DNA of 41,232 nt from positions 1-41,232 of the forward strand of contig JAUNJD010000004.1 of NCBI GenBank assembly GCA_030523205.1, given 5' to 3'. The notes under the pieces are model-generated. The model searched no databases and was not told the origin of the DNA. It saw only the letters and a program-made list of their open reading frames with translations. Shown here one piece after another: positions 31,488-41,203 of the stretch. The number at the start of each line of letters is the position of its first letter. Within the stretch, counting starts at the first letter, position 1. The stretch is from Bacteroides sp. (GTDB taxonomy: Bacteria; Bacteroidota; Bacteroidia; Bacteroidales; Bacteroidaceae). The translations under genes were made by a program, and so were the position numbers.

Positions 31488-32614
31488 AATCGTGTCGATA
31501 CTCGTTGCACCATTATTGGTTTCCATGTAGCGAAGTCACCGGCAATGATGTGTTTGCGGGCTTCGCCCACCAGCCATAAGTAGAACGCCAAATTGTGTAT
31601 GGAAGCAATCTGCATGGCCAGCAATTCCTGTGCATGGAAGAGGTGGCGCAGATAAGCCTTGCTATACAGTGTATCTACATAAGATGCCCCATTTGCCTCA
31701 ATAGGCGAGAAGTCCGTTTCCCACTTCTTGTTGCGCATATTGATGATGCCGTCTTTGGTAAATAGCATACCGTTGCGTCCGTTGCGCGTAGGCATCACGC
31801 AGTCGAACATATCCACCCCCCGTTCAATGCCTTCCAGAATATTGACTGGTGTACCTACTCCCATCAGATAACGAGGCTTGTCTTTGGGCAAAATCTCGTT
31901 TACCAATTCAATCATCTCGTACATTTTCTCGGTAGGTTCGCCTACGGCCAATCCTCCGATGGCATTGCCTTCCGCCTCTTTGGAGGCTATGTATTCGGCC
32001 GACCGCTTGCGCAAGTCGGGATAGACACATCCTTGCACGATGGGGAAGAGTGCTTGATGATAACCATATTTGGGTTCCGTCTCATTGAACCGGCTGATGC
32101 AGCGGTCCAGCCAACGGTGGGTCAGCTCCAATGATTTCTTGGCGTATGCATATTCTGCGTCACCGGGTGTACATTCGTCAAAAGCCATCATGATGTCGGC
32201 ACCGATGGTACGCTCAATGTCCATCACCTTCTCCGGTGTGAAGATATGCTTGCTTCCGTCGATGTGCGAGCGAAACTCTGCTCCTTCTTCACGCAGCTTA
32301 CGGATACCGGCCAAAGAAAACACTTGAAAGCCACCGCTATCCGTCAACATAGGACGGTCGAAGCCATTGAATTTATGCAGTCCACCGGTCTTTTCTATTA
32401 CGTCCAGTCCCGGACGGAGATACAGATGGTAGGTATTCCCCAGGATAATCTGCGCTTTTATGTCCTCCTTCAGCTCAGTCAGGTGCACACCTTTGACGGT
32501 TCCCAATGTACCTACCGGCATGAATATGGGTGTCTCAATCTGCCCATGGTCGGTTGTGATACGTCCGGCTCGGGCATTGGTCTTAGAGTCTGTATATTGC
32601 AGTTCGAATGTCAT
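31484..32614 (-). CDS. tgt: tRNA-guanine transglycosylase without zinc cysteines
   Basis: Exchanges G34 for preQ1 in tRNAs with GUN anticodons, in the queuosine pathway. The 376-residue protein is a TIM barrel. General-base D92 (TDSGG) and nucleophile D271 (DMFDCVMPTRNGRNG) are present, and C148 and V224 (LAVGE) match the bacterial preQ1-type pocket. The zinc site, usually C-x-C-x2-C plus a His, is changed: the aligned positions are G309, S311 and D314, with only H340 kept. No other Cys stands close by. It overlaps lon by 4 nt upstream and the lptG-like gene by 4 nt downstream. Confidence 0.94.
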   Translation of the reverse strand: MTFELQYTDSKTNARAGRITTDHGQIETPIFMPVGTLGTVKGVHLTELKEDIKAQIILGNTYHLYLRPGLDVIEKTGGLHKFNGFDRPMLTDSGGFQVFSLAGIRKLREEGAEFRSHIDGSKHIFTPEKVMDIERTIGADIMMAFDECTPGDAEYAYAKKSLELTHRWLDRCISRFNETEPKYGYHQALFPIVQGCVYPDLRKRSAEYIASKEAEGNAIGGLAVGEPTEKMYEMIELVNEILPKDKPRYLMGVGTPVNILEGIERGVDMFDCVMPTRNGRNGMLFTKDGIINMRNKKWETDFSPIEANGASYVDTLYSKAYLRHLFHAQELLAMQIASIHNLAFYLWLVGEARKHIIAGDFATWKPIMVQRVSTRL

Positions 32615-35100
32615 TCCGCTTTCTTTTCTGTCTTTTCTTTTTTAACGGACAGGTCGATGGCATCGGCCACTTTTTCATGGGTCAGCGCAATGGCAAATAC
32701 CTCCTTGATGTCTTTCACATAGTGGAAAGTCAGTCCTTTCAGATAAATCTCCTGTATTTCTTCAATATTCTTGCGGTTTTCCTCGCACAAGATTATTTCC
32801 TTGATGCCGGCCCGTTTGGCAGCCAGAATTTTTTCCTTGATGCCGCCTACGGGAAGCACTTTGCCACGGAGGGTAATCTCGCCCGTCATGGCAAGGTTGG
32901 CCTTTACCTTGCATTGCGTCAAGGCCGATGCCAAAGAGGTTGCCATGGTGATACCGGCCGACGGACCATCCTTGGGGATGGCTCCCTCGGGCACATGGAT
33001 ATGTATGTTCCAGTTGTCAAAGATTTCCTCGTTTAAGTTCAGCAGAGAAGCGTGTGCCTTGATGTACTCCAAAGCCAGCATAGCCGATTCTTTCATCACG
33101 TCTCCCAGGTTTCCCGTAAGGGTCAGGCGTCCTCCCTTTCCTCTGCTTAGGCTGGTCTCTACGAACAGAATCTCGCCGCCTACTGCCGTCCATGCCAATC
33201 CGGTGACCACGCCTGCATACTCATTTCCTTGATATTTGTCTCGTGAGTATTCGGGCGAACCTAGAAAGTCATTAAGGTCCGTCGGCTTGATTTCCGTCTT
33301 CTCGAAGTAGCCATTCGTGGCATACTGGCGAGCCGATTTGCGCAGAATCTTTCCGATTTTCTTTTCCAGTTCGCGTACACCGCTTTCCCGTGTATAAGAT
33401 TCGATGATAGCTTCCAGCGTATTCTTGGGAATCTTGATGTCGCTCTTCTTCATTCCGTTGGCTTCCAACTCCTTCGGTACGAGGTGACGGCGGGCAATCT
33501 CAATCTTTTCCTCCGTGATGTAACCGCTTACTTCAATCAGTTCCATACGGTCGAGCAAAGGGCCGGGTATGGTATTCAGATTGTTGGCGGTAGCAATGAA
33601 CATCACCTTCGACAAGTCATAGTCCACATCCAGGAAATTATCGTGGAAGGTGGTGTTCTGCTCAGGGTCGAGCACCTCCAGCAAAGCCGAAGAGGGGTCA
33701 CCTTGTCGGTCAGAACTAACCTTGTCTATTTCATCCAAGATAAATACAGGGTTGGAAGAGCCTGCTTTAATCAGACTCTTGATGATACGTCCCGGCATCG
33801 CTCCGATATACGTTTTGCGGTGTCCGCGTATTTCTGCTTCATCGTGTACGCCACCCAGCGACATTCGGATGTATTTCCGTTTCAGTGCAGCGGCAATGGA
33901 GCGTCCCAACGATGTCTTTCCTACTCCCGGAGGGCCATAGAGGCAGATGATGGGCGATTTCATGTCGCCTTTCAGTTTCAGTACGGCCAGATGCTCCAAT
34001 ATGCGTTCCTTTACCTTCTCCAGCCCGTAATGGTCCTTGTTCAATGTCTTTTCGGCATTGGTCAGGTTCAGGTTGTCCGTCGTATAGATTCCCCACGGCA
34101 GGCTGAGCATGGTTTGCAGATAGTTCAGTTGTACGCTGTAATCCGGTGACTGCGGGTGGGTGCGCTCTAGCTTGTCCACTTCTTTCAGGAACGTCTTCTT
34201 GACCTCTTCGCTCCACTTTATCGTCTCCGCCTTTTGGCGCATCTCTTCTATTTCCTGTTCTTGGCCGCTGCCACCCAGCTCATCCTGTATGGTCTTAATC
34301 TGCTGTTGCAGGAAATATTCACGTTGTTGTTGATCAATGTCTTCGCGGGCACGCATCTGGATAGATTCCTTGATTTCGGCCAACTGTACCTCCTGATTCA
34401 AGATTTCCAGCAGGCGATATGTGCGTGCGCGGAGGTGATTCATGCGGAGCAATCCTATCTTGTCATCCTTCTTCAGCGGCAGGTTGGTGCAGATGAAGTC
34501 TATCAGGAACATCGGGTTATTGATATTCTTGATGGCAAATGCAGAATCCTGCGGGTACATATCCGACGACTTTATGTAACGGATGGTAAGGTCTTTGACG
34601 GCTTCCACCAACGCATGAAATTCCTTATCATTCTTGGGCGGCAACACCTCTTCCAGCGTCTTGATGCGTCCTTTCAGATAAGGGATTGTGTCTGTCAGTT
34701 CCAGCAGCTCCATGCGTTTTGAACCTTGCAGGATGACCGTGGTGCTTTGGTCCGGCATCTCCAGGATGCGGATTATTTTGGCGATAGTGCCGATGGTATG
34801 TAAATCCTCGAACTGCGGAGATTCCGTCTCAGCAATCTTTTGGCATATTACTCCTATATAGCTCCCTTTCTTTTCAGCTTCACGTACTAGTTTAAGGGAA
34901 GTTTTTCTCCCTACTGATACCGGCATAAACACTCCCGGAAATAGAACCATGTTCCGAAGCGGTAATATTGGCAGGACTTCATCTACCTCGATATCCATCA
35001 GCTGCTCTTCATTCCCTTCGAAATCAGCGATTACGGAGAACCCGTTTCCATTCCTGTCTTCGATATCACTTAGGTAATTTCTTTTCTTCATTTCTTTCAT
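32611..35100 (-). CDS. lon: ATP-dependent protease Lon
   Basis: Cytoplasmic AAA+ serine protease degrading damaged and regulatory proteins, 829 residues. The N-terminal substrate domain begins [14 protein letters not shown] (about 43-56); a coiled region follows. The ATPase domain has Walker A GPPGVGKT (389-396), and the protease domain carries the Ser-Lys dyad S714 (PKDGPSAG) and K757 (GGIKEK). It is slightly longer than E. coli Lon (784) owing to an N-terminal extension and a Lys/Glu-rich tail. A start at Met4 (35091) is equally possible. Lon is often heat-inducible; the leader contains an inverted repeat. First gene of lon-tgt-lptG-like, with ATGA coupling to tgt. Confidence 0.97.
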   Translation of the reverse strand: MKEMKKRNYLSDIEDRNGNGFSVIADFEGNEEQLMDIEVDEVLPILPLRNMVLFPGVFMPVSVGRKTSLKLVREAEKKGSYIGVICQKIAETESPQFEDLHTIGTIAKIIRILEMPDQSTTVILQGSKRMELLELTDTIPYLKGRIKTLEEVLPPKNDKEFHALVEAVKDLTIRYIKSSDMYPQDSAFAIKNINNPMFLIDFICTNLPLKKDDKIGLLRMNHLRARTYRLLEILNQEVQLAEIKESIQMRAREDIDQQQREYFLQQQIKTIQDELGGSGQEQEIEEMRQKAETIKWSEEVKKTFLKEVDKLERTHPQSPDYSVQLNYLQTMLSLPWGIYTTDNLNLTNAEKTLNKDHYGLEKVKERILEHLAVLKLKGDMKSPIICLYGPPGVGKTSLGRSIAAALKRKYIRMSLGGVHDEAEIRGHRKTYIGAMPGRIIKSLIKAGSSNPVFILDEIDKVSSDRQGDPSSALLEVLDPEQNTTFHDNFLDVDYDLSKVMFIATANNLNTIPGPLLDRMELIEVSGYITEEKIEIARRHLVPKELEANGMKKSDIKIPKNTLEAIIESYTRESGVRELEKKIGKILRKSARQYATNGYFEKTEIKPTDLNDFLGSPEYSRDKYQGNEYAGVVTGLAWTAVGGEILFVETSLSRGKGGRLTLTGNLGDVMKESAMLALEYIKAHASLLNLNEEIFDNWNIHIHVPEGAIPKDGPSAGITMATSLASALTQCKVKANLAMTGEITLRGKVLPVGGIKEKILAAKRAGIKEIILCEENRKNIEEIQEIYLKGLTFHYVKDIKEVFAIALTHEKVADAIDLSVKKEKTEKKAE

Positions 35101-35113
35101 TTTAGTTTATGTC

Positions 35114-35129
35114 ATATTGGCAGGCCAAT
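35114..35129. repeat. Inverted repeat in the lon leader
   Basis: TATTGGC-AG-GCCAATA, a 7-bp palindrome with a 2-nt centre, located between the lon start and its predicted -7 box. The neighbouring GCAGGC (35120) can alternatively pair with GCCTGC at 35135-35140. It may be a protein-binding site or RNA hairpin. Confidence 0.5.
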
Positions 35130-35139
35130 AAAGCGCCTG

Positions 35140-35147
35140 CAAAGTTA
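35140..35147 (-). promoter_or_regulatory. Predicted -7 box for lon
   Basis: The minus strand reads TAACTTTG, matching TAnnTTTG, 40 bp upstream of the lon ATG. No clear -33 box. Confidence 0.45.
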
Positions 35148-35206
35148 ATCTATTTCTCGCTTATATAGATATTCGATTCCTTTAAAAAGACAAAAACAGT
35201 GCCAAA

Positions 35207-35240
35207 TTTGCGTTTATTCTGTGCCCTTTGATTATTTTTG
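35207..35240 (+). promoter_or_regulatory. Predicted promoter of the trmN6-like gene
   Basis: TATTTTTG at 35233-35240 matches TAnnTTTG; a TTTG lies 22 bp upstream at 35207-35210, a little far. ATG follows at 35263. Confidence 0.45.
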
Positions 35241-35262
35241 AGGCTGATTAAAGAACATAAAT

Positions 35263-35970
35263 ATGCCGAAATCATTTTTTCAGTTTAAACATTTTACCGT
35301 ATGGCATGACCGGTGCGCCATGAAGGTTGGCACAGATGGTGTCTTGTTGGGAGCATGGGTGCCCCAAGGAAACTATCGGCGAATCTTGGATGTCGGGACC
35401 GGTACCGGATTAATAGCGTTGATGTTAGCCCAGCGTATGCCGGAGGCGAAGATTGTAGGCGTGGAGATTGACGCGGCGGCATCCGAACAAGCCCGTGAGA
35501 ATGTCTCTCGTACGGAATGGGCTGATAGGATAGAAATAGAATGTTGCGATTTCCGAAATTATCAGTCGGATGAAACTTTTAATCTGATTGTATCCAATCC
35601 TCCATATTTTATAGATGCATTGAAGTGTCCGGCCGAGCAACGTAGTGTGGCCCGTCATGCCGGAAGCATGAATTATGATTTGCTGTTCCGACGGTCGGCT
35701 TCTCTGTTGCATCCCGATGGGCAGATATGCATCATTATCCCGTCGGAAATAGAAAAAAACGTCACCGATGCGGCATGGAACCATCATCTGTATCCTTGCC
35801 GTCGGCTGCGTGTCTATACCAAGCCCGGTAAACCTTGCCGCCGGGTGTTGCTTGCTTTTAGTTTCAAGGAAAGCATTTGTGCAGAGGACGCATTGTGCAT
35901 CGAATCCGAGGCGCAGCAATATACCGCAGAGTATATTGCCCTGACTCGGGATTTCTACTTGAAAATGTAA
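35263..35970 (+). CDS. tRNA1(Val) adenine-37 N6-methyltransferase-like protein
   Basis: Class I SAM-dependent methyltransferase of 235 residues, TrmN6/YfiC type, which methylates A37 of tRNA-Val in E. coli. The N-terminal block FQFKHFTVWHDRCAMKVGTD is typical of the family. The SAM motif DVGTGTGL is at residues 43-50, VEID follows the second strand, and the target-base motif NPPY is at 112-115. It is divergent from lon and ends 26 bp from the convergent MATE gene. The function is assigned by family; the precise tRNA target is unverified. Confidence 0.92.
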   Translation: MPKSFFQFKHFTVWHDRCAMKVGTDGVLLGAWVPQGNYRRILDVGTGTGLIALMLAQRMPEAKIVGVEIDAAASEQARENVSRTEWADRIEIECCDFRNYQSDETFNLIVSNPPYFIDALKCPAEQRSVARHAGSMNYDLLFRRSASLLHPDGQICIIIPSEIEKNVTDAAWNHHLYPCRRLRVYTKPGKPCRRVLLAFSFKESICAEDALCIESEAQQYTAEYIALTRDFYLKM

Positions 35971-35996
35971 TGATTGCCTAAATCTGTAAGCAGCCT

Positions 35997-37328
35997 CTAA
36001 ATACGGTTTCCACTCCATTCTCCTTTCTTCATATATCGGTAGCAGAGTAGGAACAGAAAATTGCCATAGACGATTTCTGATGTCCAACAGAGGGCTACGT
36101 CCACCTTTAAATAAAGTATTATGAGGGTAATGTAAGCCACATAGATAACCAGTGTGCTCAGCTCAAGCCGTAAGGCCATGCGTGTGTTTCCTGTGCCCGA
36201 AACTGCTTGAAAGTAGATGTTGGCCGGTACTAGAAATAAGTATGCGAAACACATGACCCACTGCGAATGCACAGCTGCCTGCTGCAATTCGGGTATATCC
36301 GTGTAAATGCTCAGTATCTGGCAAGGGAACAGGGAAAACAGTCCGGCTAATGGCAACACAAACAGGTAGGCCAAGCGGAGATGTTGGCGAATGGTGGCCG
36401 GTACACTCTCTGCGTGTCCGGCTCCAATCAGGTTGCTCACTAGCGAGCCGCAAGTCGAAGCAAATGCCATCAGCATCATGAACAAGATACCCGAAACGCT
36501 GCGAACGATGTTGGTAATAGCCAATGCCCGCTCTCCCAGATGTTCGATGTAGAGAAAGAATAGGAACCATGTGGAGAGTGAAATGAAATTCTGTATCATT
36601 GTCCAAAAGGAGACATTCAACATCCGTTTCAGAACCTCCGGCTTGAAACGCGGAATGCGTCCCAGGCCGTATTTGCGGCCGTCGATGTGGTTGCGGGTAT
36701 ATACTATGAAGAATATCAGTGATACCAATTCCGCCAAAGACGACCCTATGGCTGCCCCTTCAATGCCCAATGCCGGGAACCCAAAGTTACCGAAGATTAA
36801 GATATAGTTGAATACGATGTTGCTCAATACCATGACAATGGAGTTCAAGGTTAGGGTCTTGGTCTGTGTGGTCCCTAAAAAGAATGCACGAAAGATGACA
36901 GCGCAGAACGAGAAGAATGCCCCGAACACCCTCCAGTGCAGATAGCCGGTAGCGGCTTCGTATATGTGTTCGGAACTTACGATTCGCTTCAGTATAAGCG
37001 GAGAAAAGAAATAAGAAAGCAGGAACATGATAGCCGCCAATCCTATTTGGAAGTAGATGGCTTGATAGAACAGCTCGCCGATTTCTTTGTATTGCTGCTC
37101 ACCGTTGCGCCGCGCGATGAGTATCTGTGTACCGATACTGAAGCCAAAAGCCACCATGAATATAACCATATAGAACACTCCTGCAATGGCCGATGCGCCT
37201 AATTCCACTTCACCCACACGACCTAGAAAAGCCGTATCGGTCATTCCTATCATGGTTTCCATCAGCAGGCTGATGAGGATGGGGTAGGCTATGTGCCATA
37301 TTTCTTTGTTGGTATATCTAGTTTGCAT
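35997..37328 (-). CDS. MATE-family multidrug efflux transporter
   Basis: Inner-membrane efflux pump of the multidrug and toxic compound extrusion family, 443 residues with 12 predicted membrane helices arranged as two related halves. The N-terminal half begins IWHIAYPILISLLMETMIGMTDTAFLG, a typical MATE signature. Substrate and coupling ion (Na+ or H+) are not visible. No promoter match was found upstream; it follows yidC in the same direction after 184 bp that contain a large hairpin. Confidence 0.93.
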   Translation of the reverse strand: MQTRYTNKEIWHIAYPILISLLMETMIGMTDTAFLGRVGEVELGASAIAGVFYMVIFMVAFGFSIGTQILIARRNGEQQYKEIGELFYQAIYFQIGLAAIMFLLSYFFSPLILKRIVSSEHIYEAATGYLHWRVFGAFFSFCAVIFRAFFLGTTQTKTLTLNSIVMVLSNIVFNYILIFGNFGFPALGIEGAAIGSSLAELVSLIFFIVYTRNHIDGRKYGLGRIPRFKPEVLKRMLNVSFWTMIQNFISLSTWFLFFLYIEHLGERALAITNIVRSVSGILFMMLMAFASTCGSLVSNLIGAGHAESVPATIRQHLRLAYLFVLPLAGLFSLFPCQILSIYTDIPELQQAAVHSQWVMCFAYLFLVPANIYFQAVSGTGNTRMALRLELSTLVIYVAYITLIILYLKVDVALCWTSEIVYGNFLFLLCYRYMKKGEWSGNRI

Positions 37329-37360
37329 AGTTAATCTTAAGTTTTTCAGATTATTGAAGC

Positions 37361-37384
37361 ATTATCCATTATCAATTATCCATT
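37361..37384. repeat. Direct repeat ATTATCCATT x2
   Basis: ATTATCCATT occurs at 37361-37370 and 37375-37384 (14-bp period) in the AT-rich spacer upstream of the MATE gene. Similar AT-rich motifs recur in bacterial spacers; no function claimed. Confidence 0.55.
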
Positions 37385-37419
37385 AAAACAACTATCGGTT
37401 TCTAACTCCTTCATATAAA

Positions 37420-37487
37420 ATTAGGCACAGACTATACGGAAAACGCGGAATGGAATCCGTGACATCCCCGTGTGGTCTGTGCCTAAT
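37420..37487. terminator. Large hairpin between yidC and the MATE gene
   Basis: A perfect 13-bp outer stem, ATTAGGCACAGAC (37420-37432) with GTCTGTGCCTAAT (37475-37487), encloses a 42-nt loop with a smaller nested CGGAAT/ATCCG hairpin. On the minus strand it lies 25 bp after the yidC stop and is followed by a few T, so a terminator is plausible, but the large structured loop is unusual. Confidence 0.55.
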
Positions 37488-37512
37488 ATATTTCAGAACG
37501 AGATAAGAGTAT

Positions 37513-39366
37513 TTATCTTCTGTTCTGTCTTTCTTTCATCATCTGCTCCTGTTGCTTCTGCATAGCTTCCAAGCGGGCTGCAAAACCGCTCTTTTTCATC
37601 TTCTTGGGGTCTTTCTTATTGGCCTCCAACTGTGCAAGCAATGCTTCTTCATTGGTTGTCTTGCGCAGGATGAGCATTGTAGCCACGCTGATGAGTGTAG
37701 AAAGGAAGTAGTAGTAGTTCAATCCCGAAGGATAATCGTTCAAGATGAACAGGAACATGATGGGCATCAAATAAGACATCCATTTCATGGCTGCCATTTG
37801 CGGATTGGCGCCCGTGTCTTGCTGCTGCATCATGTACTTCGTGTTCAGGATGTTGGTCACAGTCATCAGTACGCAGAACAAGCTCAGATGACTGCCCAAG
37901 AACGGGATATGGAACGGGAAGTTGATGAATGCATCGTAAGTAGAAAGGTCGTCTGCCCACAGGAAGCTCTGCTGACGGAGTTCGATGGCGCTCGGCACAA
38001 ACATGAACAATGCCATCAGGATAGGGAACTGTATCAGCATCGGCAAGCATCCACCCATCGGGCTGACACCATATTGGCTGTATAGTCCCATGATTTCTTG
38101 CTGCTTCTTCATGGCATCTTCCTGTTTAGGGTACTTCTGGTTGATTACATCAATTTTGGGCTTCAGTACACGCATTCTGGCTGATGACATATAAGTCTTC
38201 CACGTAGCCGGGAATACGACAGCCTTTACTATCAGTGTCATGAACAGCAGAACCATTCCCATGCTCAATCCCCAGCCCGACAGCCAGTCGAAGATGTTGA
38301 TGGTAAACCATTTGTTCACCCAGCGAATGAGCGGCCAACCCAAATATACTAGGTTGTTAAGCTCCCACTTCTCGTCGCGTCCCTTGTCGAGGGCAGTCAG
38401 CGTCTTATAGTGGTTCGGTCCAAAATAGAAGTACATCTTTGTGGCATTTTGTCCGGTCGGGTCGAAGGATGTACTCATTTCTGCTGAGTAGTCTTTGATA
38501 TATCCGCTACCCTGTGCTTCCATCTTCGAGGCAAGTTTGGTGTTTTCAAAACAGTCATCTGCCAAGAATACGCAGGAGAAGAACTGATTCTTGAAGGCAA
38601 TCCAGTCCAGACGTTCGGGCACATCCTTTGCGTCGTCCTTCGAAGCCGATAGATAGTCCGTATCGTCTCCTTCAATCTTGTAGGTCAGCTCCGACAAGCG
38701 GTTTTCGTACGTATATCCCTTCTCTATCTGACGCGCACGTTGCATCCATTCTATATCCACCGATGTTTTGCTCGAAGCCAGCTTCCCGTCCATGTTGACA
38801 GCTTGAATGGTGAAGTCAACCAAATAGGTGTCGGGATGCATTGCGTAAGTAAAGTCGATGTAGCTAGCGCTGTCTGCGGCCAAACGCATGGTGACGGTAC
38901 TGTCGGTCTGGTTGACAGGCGTGAAGTAGCAGTCCCCGGTTTGGATGGTTTCTTTCTTGTTGTAGAAAAGAAAATTCATGGAGGCATCTTCACCGCTGAA
39001 CAACGTAACCGGAGTTTCCTTATCCTGTCCGTTATATTCTTTCAGTGTGGCCGAAGCGATGCGTCCGCCTTTTGTGTCAACTACAAGTTCCACCAAGTTG
39101 TTTTGGATGGCAACCTGCGTGTTCGTTCCTTTGTATGCGTTGAAGAAGAGGGCTGTGGAATCCGTTGCCATTCGTTCTTCTTTCTCGTTGGCCAATGCAG
39201 CCTCTTTCTTCGCTTGCAATTCAGCCTCACGCTGTTGAACCTGAGCTATGGAGTCGTAGTAATGTTGCTGTGCCTCCAACTGCTCCTGACTGGGGCGGCT
39301 CAAGAAGCTGAATCCCACTAGCAGTATAGCAATCAGGACAAGACCTGTAATGGTATTTTTATCCAT
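37513..39366 (-). CDS. yidC: Membrane protein insertase YidC
   Basis: Inner-membrane insertase and chaperone for integral proteins, 617 residues. An N-terminal anchor is at about 6-23; a large periplasmic domain (about 75-335) follows, then the conserved five-helix insertase core (about 360-565), including [20 protein letters not shown] and the [22 protein letters not shown] block. The C-terminal tail is charged, with Lys/Gln/Arg runs, and may contact the ribosome. It follows pyrG by 66 bp without an own promoter visible. Confidence 0.97.
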   Translation of the reverse strand: MDKNTITGLVLIAILLVGFSFLSRPSQEQLEAQQHYYDSIAQVQQREAELQAKKEAALANEKEERMATDSTALFFNAYKGTNTQVAIQNNLVELVVDTKGGRIASATLKEYNGQDKETPVTLFSGEDASMNFLFYNKKETIQTGDCYFTPVNQTDSTVTMRLAADSASYIDFTYAMHPDTYLVDFTIQAVNMDGKLASSKTSVDIEWMQRARQIEKGYTYENRLSELTYKIEGDDTDYLSASKDDAKDVPERLDWIAFKNQFFSCVFLADDCFENTKLASKMEAQGSGYIKDYSAEMSTSFDPTGQNATKMYFYFGPNHYKTLTALDKGRDEKWELNNLVYLGWPLIRWVNKWFTINIFDWLSGWGLSMGMVLLFMTLIVKAVVFPATWKTYMSSARMRVLKPKIDVINQKYPKQEDAMKKQQEIMGLYSQYGVSPMGGCLPMLIQFPILMALFMFVPSAIELRQQSFLWADDLSTYDAFINFPFHIPFLGSHLSLFCVLMTVTNILNTKYMMQQQDTGANPQMAAMKWMSYLMPIMFLFILNDYPSGLNYYYFLSTLISVATMLILRKTTNEEALLAQLEANKKDPKKMKKSGFAARLEAMQKQQEQMMKERQNRR

Positions 39367-39432
39367 GCAGTCAATGATTGATTAATGATTTATATTTCTT
39401 TATTTTATTTGCTTTAAACAATTTATGCTTGC

Positions 39433-41082
39433 TTAGGCTTCATCTTGCACCTTATTCTCTTGGGTGTCGTCGCATCTTTCGTTTTCAATGGCCGCTTTCA
39501 CAAACGACACGAATAGCGGATGCGGATTGAGCACCGTGCTGCTATATTCCGGATGGAATTGTGTGCCGATGAACCATTTCAGTGCAGGGATTTCGACAAC
39601 TTCCACCAAGTCCGATTCCGGGTTGATGCCTACACACTTCATGCCGGCCGCTTCGTATTCATCTTTATAATGGTTGTTGAATTCGTAGCGGTGGCGGTGT
39701 CGTTCCTGTATGTGCTCTTTTCCGTAAGCCTCGTAAGCCTTGCTGCCTTTGCGCAGGATGCATTCGTAAGCACCCAAACGCATGGTTCCACCCATGTTCG
39801 TAATGGATTTCTGCTCTTCCATGATGTCGATGACATTGTGCGGAGTCTTTTCGTTCATCTCGCGCGAGTTGGCATCTTCATAGCCCAAAACGTTACGGGC
39901 GAATTCGATGGCCATGCACTGCATACCCAGGCAAATGCCGAAAGTCGGGATGTCGTGCGTACGGGCATATTTGATGGCCACAAACTTGCCGACAATGCCT
40001 CTTTCGCCAAATCCCGGACCTATCAGTACACCCGACATACCTTTCAGTGCTTCCGCCACATTCTCGTCCGTCAGCTTCTCGCTGTTTACAAAGTCCACGG
40101 ACACCTTACGGTCGTTGTAGGTTCCGGCTTGCGAGAGGGCTTCGCGGATGGATTTGTAGGCATCCTGCAAGTCGTACTTGCCTACCAATGCTATGTGAAT
40201 CGGGGTGGTCTTCTCTGCCTTATGACGGCGTTCGAGGAAGGCACGCCACGGTCCCAGTCCCGGAGTATCGCCCACGGGCAATCCCATTTTTCTCAGAATC
40301 GTAGCATCCAGCCCTTGGGCCTGCATCAGGATGGGCACCTCATAAATGGTAGGTGCATCGATGCTCTGAACCACGGCATTCTCGTCCACGTTGCAGAACA
40401 GTGCCACCTTCTTGCGGAGGTTGGTGCTCAGCTCATGCTCAGCCCGCAGCACCAATACATCCGGCTGAATACCGGCACTTTGCAGCTCTTTTACGGAGTG
40501 TTGGGTTGGCTTTGTCTTCAGTTCACCTGCGGCAGCCAGATAGGGCACATAGGTCAGGTGGACGCATAGGGCATCTTTCCCCAATTCCCATTTCAGCTGA
40601 CGGATGCTTTCCAAGTAGGGCAACGATTCGATGTCGCCTACCGTGCCTCCGATTTCGGTGATGACAAAATCGAATTTGTATTTGTTTCCCAGCAACTTTA
40701 CATTCCGTTTGATTTCATCTGTGATATGGGGAATGATTTGAATGGTCTTGCCCAGATAGTCACCACGGCGTTCCTTGTCGATGACGCTCTTATAGATACG
40801 TCCCGTAGTGATGTTGTTTGCTTTTGTTGTCTGGATTCCCAAGAAGCGTTCGTAGTGTCCCAAGTCCAAGTCGGCTTCATGGCCGTCTACCGTCACGTAG
40901 CACTCTCCGTGTTCATAGGGGTTCAACGTTCCCGGGTCGATGTTGATATACGGGTCAAACTTCTGGATTGTCACTTTGTAACCTCTTGCTTGCAGCAATT
41001 TACCGATGGAGGATGAGATGATGCCCTTACCTAAGGAAGAGGCAACGCCACCGGTAACGAAAATATACTTTGTTTCTCCCAC
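39433..41082 (-). CDS. pyrG: CTP synthase
   Basis: Converts UTP to CTP with glutamine as nitrogen donor. The 549 residues comprise the synthetase domain with the P-loop-like GGVASSLGKG (11-20) and the glutamine amidotransferase domain (about 295-535) with nucleophile Cys384 (FGICLGMQC) and the partners H510 and E512 (FHPEYS). The Glu-rich C-terminal tail is short. Start codon ATG at 41082 with a -7 box 39 bp upstream. Probably co-transcribed with yidC. Confidence 0.98.
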   Translation of the reverse strand: MGETKYIFVTGGVASSLGKGIISSSIGKLLQARGYKVTIQKFDPYINIDPGTLNPYEHGECYVTVDGHEADLDLGHYERFLGIQTTKANNITTGRIYKSVIDKERRGDYLGKTIQIIPHITDEIKRNVKLLGNKYKFDFVITEIGGTVGDIESLPYLESIRQLKWELGKDALCVHLTYVPYLAAAGELKTKPTQHSVKELQSAGIQPDVLVLRAEHELSTNLRKKVALFCNVDENAVVQSIDAPTIYEVPILMQAQGLDATILRKMGLPVGDTPGLGPWRAFLERRHKAEKTTPIHIALVGKYDLQDAYKSIREALSQAGTYNDRKVSVDFVNSEKLTDENVAEALKGMSGVLIGPGFGERGIVGKFVAIKYARTHDIPTFGICLGMQCMAIEFARNVLGYEDANSREMNEKTPHNVIDIMEEQKSITNMGGTMRLGAYECILRKGSKAYEAYGKEHIQERHRHRYEFNNHYKDEYEAAGMKCVGINPESDLVEVVEIPALKWFIGTQFHPEYSSTVLNPHPLFVSFVKAAIENERCDDTQENKVQDEA

Positions 41083-41120
41083 AGCTATACTGTTTTAATG
41101 TTCTCTTTATTTTTAAAGCG

Positions 41121-41128
41121 CAAAATTA
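41121..41128 (-). promoter_or_regulatory. Predicted -7 box for pyrG
   Basis: The minus strand reads TAATTTTG, matching TAnnTTTG. No clear -33 box within normal distance. Confidence 0.45.
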
Positions 41129-41203
41129 TGAAAAAAATGAGGAAGTACATAAGGTTTGGCAAAACAATTATGAAAAAAGATGCAAAGGATTGCGGCGGAT
41201 TAC

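Noticed and set aside
31488..31526. A longer start for the lptG-like gene at 31526
   Set aside because: It overlaps tgt deeply, while the ATG at 31487 forms a 4-nt overlap and gives the expected N-terminus.
39520..40569. A 349-codon open frame opposite pyrG
   Set aside because: Antisense shadow of pyrG; composition is not protein-like.
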